Below are positions 15,001-18,668 of a stretch of DNA of 18,668 nt, piece by piece. The translations under genes were made by a program, and so were the position numbers. Source of the stretch: Trebonia sp035294225 (GTDB taxonomy: Bacteria > Actinomycetota > Actinomycetes > Streptosporangiales > Streptosporangiaceae); contig DATGLH010000086.1 of the NCBI GenBank assembly GCA_035294225.1, positions 1 through 18,668 on the forward strand, given 5' to 3'. Numbering within the stretch: position 1 is the first letter of the stretch; the number at the start of each line of letters is the position of its first letter. The notes beneath the pieces were generated by a model. It saw only the letters and a program-made list of their open reading frames with translations. It searched no databases and had not been told where the DNA came from.

Positions 15001-18000
15001 CGCGCACGATGACCTGGGCGAGCGACGGGGTGCCGCCGTCGGTGTCGGCGTAGGTGAACTGGACGGGCGGGTCGGAGCGGGAGCCCGGGACCTTCAGGTA
15101 GACGTAGGGCCCGTTGAGGGTCACCCCGGCGGGCACGGTCGCGTTGGTCTTGCTCAGCGGCTCCACGGTCACCGTGTCGCCGGGGGCGACGAAGTCGTTG
15201 CCGAGCACGTTCCAGTGCAGCGTCGCGCCGGGCGGCGCGCTGATCACGTCGTCCACCGCGACCGGCGGCTGCGGCGGTCCCGGCGGCAGCACGGCGACCC
15301 GCACGGTCGCGGTGCCGGTCAGCCCGTAGGGGTCGGTGACCTGGTAGGTGAACGTGTCGGTGCCCGCCGAGTCCGGGTAGGACTGGTAGGAAATCGTGTC
15401 CGGGCCGACGGCGACGATCCTGCCGAGCGCGGGCGGCACGGTGACCCCGGTGACCGTGACGGAGTCGCCGTCCGGGTCGACCCCGTACACGGGGATCTGG
15501 ATGACGGCGACGTCGCCGGCCGTTTCCCGCGCGTCCACCTCCTCGGGGACGGGCGCCTGGTCCGGGCGGGCCTTCGACGGCGGCGGCTCGATCGTGACGT
15601 CGAGCTGGCCGGTCGCGGTGGCGCCGCTCGCGTCGGTCGCCACGTAGCTGACGGTCGTCTCTTCCTCTGCCCTGATGCCCGCGGGCGCGTCGACGCGCAC
15701 GCTGGTGCCGTCGGCGCTGGCGAGCAGCCCGGCAACCGGCGGCTGGTCGGTCATCGGGGTGCCGGCCAGCGAGAGCGGCAGCCCGATGGAGCTCGCGTCC
15801 CCGGCGAGGACGGGGACGGCGGCGCTGTCACCCGACCTGATGGTGATCGCGGCCTCGGTCGTGGTGATCTGGTCGTCGTTGAGGTCGCCGGCGACGGCGG
15901 AGACCGCCACCGTGCCGGTCGCGCTGCCCTTGCCGTCGCTGACCGTGTAGTCCACGGTCGCCGTCATGCCCGGCTGCGGGTTGTCCGCGCTGATCCGCAG
16001 CCAGCGCTGGTCGATCACGGCGACCTGCAGGCCGGCGGCGGAGGCGCCGGCGCCCGCCGGGGCGGCGCTGGTGACGCCGAGGACCCAGCCCTGCGGGTCG
16101 TAGTCGTCGGCGAGCACGTCCACCACGGCGGCCTGCTGGCCGTGCAGCACCGCGACGTCGGGGGTGGTGACCGGCGGCCTCGGCGCGGTGCTGGCCGGGA
16201 TCACGTGCACACGGATCGTCCCGCTCGCGGTCGGCGCGGCACCGTAGGCGTCGGTGTAGGTGAGGAAGAAGTCCCCGGGATGCTGCGCGGTGAACGTGAC
16301 CGTGCCCGCGGCGGTGTCGGTGGTGACGCTGGCGCCGGCCACGGCGGGGACCGGCGCGGCGAGCGTGAGCCGGGCGTTCGGGTTGGTCGGGTCGACGCCC
16401 GGCAGGTCGTTGGCCAGCGGCCGCAGGGTGACGGGGGCGCCCGCCACGGCCTGCGCGGCATCCGGCTCGGCGACCGGCGCGATGAACCTCGCGGACGAGG
16501 CGCCGAGCACGTTCACGGTGAGGACCGCCTTCGTCGGCGTGGTGACCCGGCCGTCGCTCACCCCGTAGGTGAGCCGCACCGTCTCGCCGGCGGCGGTCTG
16601 CGGCGCGGTAAAGGACAGCGCGCCGCCGCCGGTGACGGCGGCGGACCCGGCGCTGGCCGCGACCGAGCCGCTGTCGATGTAGAGCGGGTCGCCGTCGAAG
16701 TCGCGCCAGTCGCCGATGACCGGGATGACCAGGGTGCCGCCCGAGGCCACCGACAGGCTCGGCGGCCGGTAGCCGGGTCGCAGCGCGGGCGCCGCGTTCT
16801 CGTCCGGGGTTCTCGGCTCAAGCGTCACCTCGCTGGAGGCGGTATGCCCGTGCCCGTCGTCGATCGTGTACTGGAAGTGCGCATCGGCCGACAGCGAGGT
16901 CACCGTGGCGAGCACGGTCTGCGCGTCCGGCGCGACCGTGACCGTGACACCCGGCTGGTCGGGCCGGCCGACCGCGCTCACCGCGTAGGTGCCCGCGGGT
17001 CCCTTGTCGGCGTCGAGCACGTGCACCACCGTCGTGGTCCCCGGCCGGACGCCCTGAGTGCAGGGCCTGGCGATGAGCTGCGTCTTCTCCTGGACCTGGA
17101 AGGTCTGCGCCTGGTCGCTGCCGTTGCCCGGGGTGTTGGCCCGCGTCCACTTCGGGCGGACGTTCGCGACGGTGGTGTCGATGAGGAAGACGCCGCCGTC
17201 GGTCGTGTCGTTGAGCACTAGCGTGCCGTTGTTGACCCGGAAGACCAGGACCGGGGGGCCCGCGGTGTCGTCGAGGGAGAACCGCTGCGCCGCGGTCGCC
17301 GCGGGCGGCGGCGTGCCGCAGGTGCGGACGTAGCTGCCGGCGGCGCCGTTGGCCCAGGCCGCGTGGACGCACCCTGCGACCTGGACCGGGGCGGCCACGC
17401 TGCCGCTGTGCCCGGTGCTGAGCGTGGTGAGCTGACCGGACCCCAGGTCCACGCTGTAGAGCGCCCGGGTCGTGGCGGCGACCACGACGCCGCCCGCGGC
17501 CGACGGCTGCTGTAGCTCGAAGGACGCCGAGGTATCGGAGGAGGGCAGCGTCACGGTGCGCCCGCTGCCGGGCAGGTAGATCGTCTTGGTCGCCGTGTCG
17601 GCGACCACCGGGACGTTGCCGACGGCGGTGACCTGCATCGGGTCGGCGGCCGGGAGCGGTATGGCGGCGGACTGCGGCCTGCCGCCCTGCGGGTAGCCGC
17701 GCAGCTGGCCGCCGCCGGCGACCCAGACCGTGCCGTCGGATCCGACGGTGACCGCGGAGTCGGCCGGCAGGTGCGCGGCGAGCGGCCTGGCCGAGGCGGA
17801 GAGCGCAGCCAGGCTGCCGCCGCCGGCGCCGAGCGTGGTGGCGCGCAGCGAGTGGTCGGTCGACAGCACCGCGACCGTCTCGCCGCCAAGCGCGATCCCG
17901 CCGGGGACAGGCGAGATCGCCGTCCCCGCGCCGGAGAACGCGGTGCCGTACACGTTGACCGCGTAGATCCGGCCGCCGCTCGCGTCGTACGAGACGACGA

Positions 18001-18250
18001 TCGGGCCGTCCTGCCACACGTCGACGCTGGTGGACGAGGATGGGGGCGCCAGTTCCCCGTCGAGTTGCCCGATCGGCTTGACGAACCGGCCGATGGTGCC
18101 GATCGAGTCGTTGGTGACCCAGATGCCGCCGTCGTTAAGGCTGACGTGCTGGACGGGGAACCCGTGTGACGAGGCGGCGAGCGCCGCGAACGTCGCGGCG
18201 GCGACGCCGAGGACGACGGGAGTGATAAGCCGACTCCGGCGAAGCCGCAT
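12047..18250 (-). CDS. Giant membrane-anchored Ig-like/Fn3 surface protein
   Basis: 2,067 residues. A basic n-region and one hydrophobic segment (about 9-26) anchor or export it. From about 30 to 300, repeated strands such as GGIWVTNDS, GTVWVAGGG and ALYSVDLGSGQL look like a beta-propeller/NHL-type domain. From about 385 to 1470 there are roughly ten Ig/cadherin-like units with signatures such as VAVDDVISAPPG and DPDGDSVTV. From about 1473 to the end come Fn3-like units (starts near 1473, 1563, 1653, 1764, 1870), then a last domain (about 1963-2067) rich in Thr/Ser/Gly. No LPXTG or choline-binding motif is seen. ATG 18250 has a strong AAGGTGAGG SD; an in-frame ATG at 18313 and a GTG at 18334 are alternatives. 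In PFNA clusters such an Fn3 protein accompanies kinase, MoxR, DUF58 and transglutaminase genes. A role in adhesion or envelope sensing is inference. Confidence 0.9.
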   Translation of the reverse strand: MRLRRSRLITPVVLGVAAATFAALAASSHGFPVQHVSLNDGGIWVTNDSIGTIGRFVKPIGQLDGELAPPSSSTSVDVWQDGPIVVSYDASGGRIYAVNVYGTAFSGAGTAISPVPGGIALGGETVAVLSTDHSLRATTLGAGGGSLAALSASARPLAAHLPADSAVTVGSDGTVWVAGGGQLRGYPQGGRPQSAAIPLPAADPMQVTAVGNVPVVADTATKTIYLPGSGRTVTLPSSDTSASFELQQPSAAGGVVVAATTRALYSVDLGSGQLTTLSTGHSGSVAAPVQVAGCVHAAWANGAAGSYVRTCGTPPPAATAAQRFSLDDTAGPPVLVFRVNNGTLVLNDTTDGGVFLIDTTVANVRPKWTRANTPGNGSDQAQTFQVQEKTQLIARPCTQGVRPGTTTVVHVLDADKGPAGTYAVSAVGRPDQPGVTVTVAPDAQTVLATVTSLSADAHFQYTIDDGHGHTASSEVTLEPRTPDENAAPALRPGYRPPSLSVASGGTLVIPVIGDWRDFDGDPLYIDSGSVAASAGSAAVTGGGALSFTAPQTAAGETVRLTYGVSDGRVTTPTKAVLTVNVLGASSARFIAPVAEPDAAQAVAGAPVTLRPLANDLPGVDPTNPNARLTLAAPVPAVAGASVTTDTAAGTVTFTAQHPGDFFLTYTDAYGAAPTASGTIRVHVIPASTAPRPPVTTPDVAVLHGQQAAVVDVLADDYDPQGWVLGVTSAAPAGAGASAAGLQVAVIDQRWLRISADNPQPGMTATVDYTVSDGKGSATGTVAVSAVAGDLNDDQITTTEAAITIRSGDSAAVPVLAGDASSIGLPLSLAGTPMTDQPPVAGLLASADGTSVRVDAPAGIRAEEETTVSYVATDASGATATGQLDVTIEPPPSKARPDQAPVPEEVDARETAGDVAVIQIPVYGVDPDGDSVTVTGVTVPPALGRIVAVGPDTISYQSYPDSAGTDTFTYQVTDPYGLTGTATVRVAVLPPGPPQPPVAVDDVISAPPGATLHWNVLGNDFVAPGDTVTVEPLSKTNATVPAGVTLNGPYVYLKVPGSRSDPPVQFTYADTDGGTPSLAQVIVRAVPGARIPPIARDDVAQPPAAGAGSVTVNVLKNDDDPLGSPGDLKISWAPAGIAVHGPDLTIRLEAEPREVPYQVTAPDGLTATAVVYVPGTRSAAIRVRPGARIAVAEGGSSTVPLSSVLQDTSGRQLKITTVSQLSASPAGELTVSASQATAFQVHALGDYTGPGAVTVQVYDGATMQDPRGVVATLTIPAQVGPDVPILRCPQDPIQVAEGGAPVSYDIGQLCHVWVDTTVPAPVLRYSASWSKAAGGVSVSVPGGTSLQLSAASSAAPGSTGAVRIIPAGAAAGGTVNVVVTRAPLPAGRAVSVTVEADHSVTVNLSQYVTSPLARPDIQVLAVTRPPGATVTASGGTVTITPAHGTAGTVAMVATVTDVPGRADRAISVAITATVIGFPGPPGAPTVKESAHALQVSFAAAAPNGAPVEYYTVYANGTPHQCPSSPCDVTGLANGTTYSVYVTATNSVGQGKPSSTVTGRPNAVPGQVTGLATNAGDGEVTLTWRPAQVDGTPVTGYDVEISPPPGGQQQIQPVGVTTSHTFTGLANGTAYTFTVMAANAQGNGPWSLAVTAVPFGKPLTMAAPTATGAPVPDPAATRAIQVTWQAVQGTAANGRPVTSYTVYEYQSSSSGGPWSQVSTSTVDGSTTTASFTVTNDSSWYEYTVTAANLAGASAQSPRSTPAVQAAAPPDPPANVTAAATGQSDTISVSFTVPAANARQVKDVEYGINASAETGTINGPFTTGSTATFTLTSALSSQIANGKPVTVYLAACNDAGLCSTWAGPTAQVTPYEPIAAPTVTAVASGTSIAYTWKAASDGLAETLNVCINSGCTSYSVPATGGYSGSSTVNAGYSARGTITAYLTDAKGQRAPASGTVSASATTGAPPSPTVSVAKGAITKAQTGSCVSLNDCYNFDVTATNFPADVTLTYSCADNGGTFFTSDKALNGTTVTTNGSGGASWATACVHAPDGETVTISVTGGGESASGSYKT

Positions 18251-18360
18251 CCCCCCAGGCCCCCTCACCTTGCACGCCGGCACCGTGACAGGCGCCGGCG
18301 CCGAATCCGCCATCTCCTGTGCGCTTTCGCGCACTCGTCGCAGCGAAACGAGCGAGGCCG

Positions 18361-18366
18361 ATTCTA
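18361..18366 (-). promoter_or_regulatory. Candidate -10 element for the Fn3 operon
   Basis: TAGAAT on the minus strand is a near-perfect -10. It lies downstream of the upstream gene's stop and about 100 nt before the ATG at 18250. No matching -35 is evident. It could give the fn3-moxR-DUF58 genes their own promoter in addition to read-through. Confidence 0.4.
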
Positions 18367-18379
18367 GGGCAGATTTGCG

Positions 18380-18668
18380 TTAGGCATGCTCTTTCCCAAA
18401 ATTTGAATAATAAATCGAAAAATATGAAAATAGATTACCGTATAAGCTCGGCCAGCAGGCGGGTTGCGAGGGGTCGGAGGCCTGCCCGCCGGCCCGCCGG
18501 ACCTGGACCACGATGCAGATGCTCTGGCCCCGCGGCAGCGGCACGAGCACCTCCGGCCTGGCCGTGAGGCCTCCCGGGGAGCCCGCGGACCCGCTCACCC
18601 GCTGCCAGCGGAAGGTGTCGCCCGCCGCGGGGTTGGCGTAGGTCCAGCGGAAGCGGACCTGCTCCGCA
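18380..18668 (-). CDS. 3' end of an upstream gene, possibly a Ser/Thr kinase with an extracytoplasmic beta domain
   Basis: The minus-strand frame is open from the window edge to TAA at 18380-18382, giving 95 C-terminal residues. The pattern VRFRWTYA....GDTFRWQR...LVPLPRGQSICIVVQVRRAGGQASDPSQPACW has alternating strands and two cysteines. It resembles the extracellular Fn3/Ig-like C-terminus of actinobacterial membrane proteins encoded ahead of Fn3 giants, which in the PFNA arrangement is a Ser/Thr kinase. The catalytic domain is outside the window, so the kinase label is inference. The last 22 residues (from SLYGN to KEHA) come from the AT-rich island and look unlike a folded domain, suggesting loss of an earlier stop or a functional tail. 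Confidence 0.5.
   Translation of the reverse strand, partial: AEQVRFRWTYANPAAGDTFRWQRVSGSAGSPGGLTARPEVLVPLPRGQSICIVVQVRRAGGQASDPSQPACWPSLYGNLFSYFSIYYSNFGKEHA
18383..18450. other. AT-rich island
   Basis: About 70 bp composed mostly of A/T, in sharp contrast to the very GC-rich surroundings, with runs such as AAAATTTGAATAATAAATCGAAAAA. It overlaps the last ~20 codons of the partial upstream CDS and may be a curved promoter/UP-like region or a binding site for a nucleoid-associated AT-binding protein. Confidence 0.6.

Noticed and set aside
13397..17221. Plus-strand ORF of 1,274 codons antisense to the giant Fn3 gene
   Set aside because: It is a shadow of the GC-biased third codon positions. 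Its Arg/Gly/Asp/His-rich sequence has no domains, whereas the minus frame shows continuous Ig/Fn3 motifs.

Overview
The window is very high-GC DNA with GTG starts, 1-4 bp gene overlaps and GC-only hairpins, typical of a filamentous actinomycete. The families present (actinobacterial MetAP with a proline-containing N-terminal extension; Fn3/MoxR/DUF58/transglutaminase cluster) agree with this. I cannot name the genus from sequence alone.

Left part (1-1875): a YefM/YoeB-type toxin-antitoxin pair (298-833) lies between two identical 140-bp direct repeats (1-140 and 972-1111). The repeat carries the last 26 codons of a YbjQ-like gene plus its downstream nested hairpin. The right copy belongs to the intact gene (1030-1875, minus strand); the left copy is a detached 3' end. 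It looks as if an insertion or duplication placed the TA module directly behind a housekeeping gene while keeping that gene's 3' end intact.

Middle part (1883-5505): on the minus strand, a small conserved actinobacterial protein (2833-3021) and two tandem double-YbjQ proteins form a likely operon. Divergent from it, on the plus strand, are type I methionine aminopeptidase (map) and a HAD phosphatase. The HAD gene converges, with abutting stop codons, on a secreted phosphodiester-glycosidase-like lipoprotein.

Right part (5506-18668): a minus-strand operon of about 13 kb. In transcription order: the 3' end of an upstream gene (probably a membrane Ser/Thr kinase with an extracytoplasmic beta domain; it runs off the window), a 2,067-residue membrane-anchored surface protein (beta-propeller-like region, a run of Ig/cadherin-like repeats, then Fn3 domains), a MoxR AAA+ ATPase, a DUF58 protein, a TgpA-like membrane transglutaminase-fold protein that has lost its catalytic Cys/His/Asp, and an ABC-2 ATPase and permease. 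A perfect 16-bp-stem terminator (5506-5541) closes it. The order resembles the bifidobacterial 'PFNA' cluster (kinase, fn3, AAA-ATPase, DUF58, transglutaminase). Here an ABC exporter is added and translationally coupled to the transglutaminase-like gene. My inference is an envelope-associated assembly, stress-sensing or adhesion system; its function is not established from sequence.
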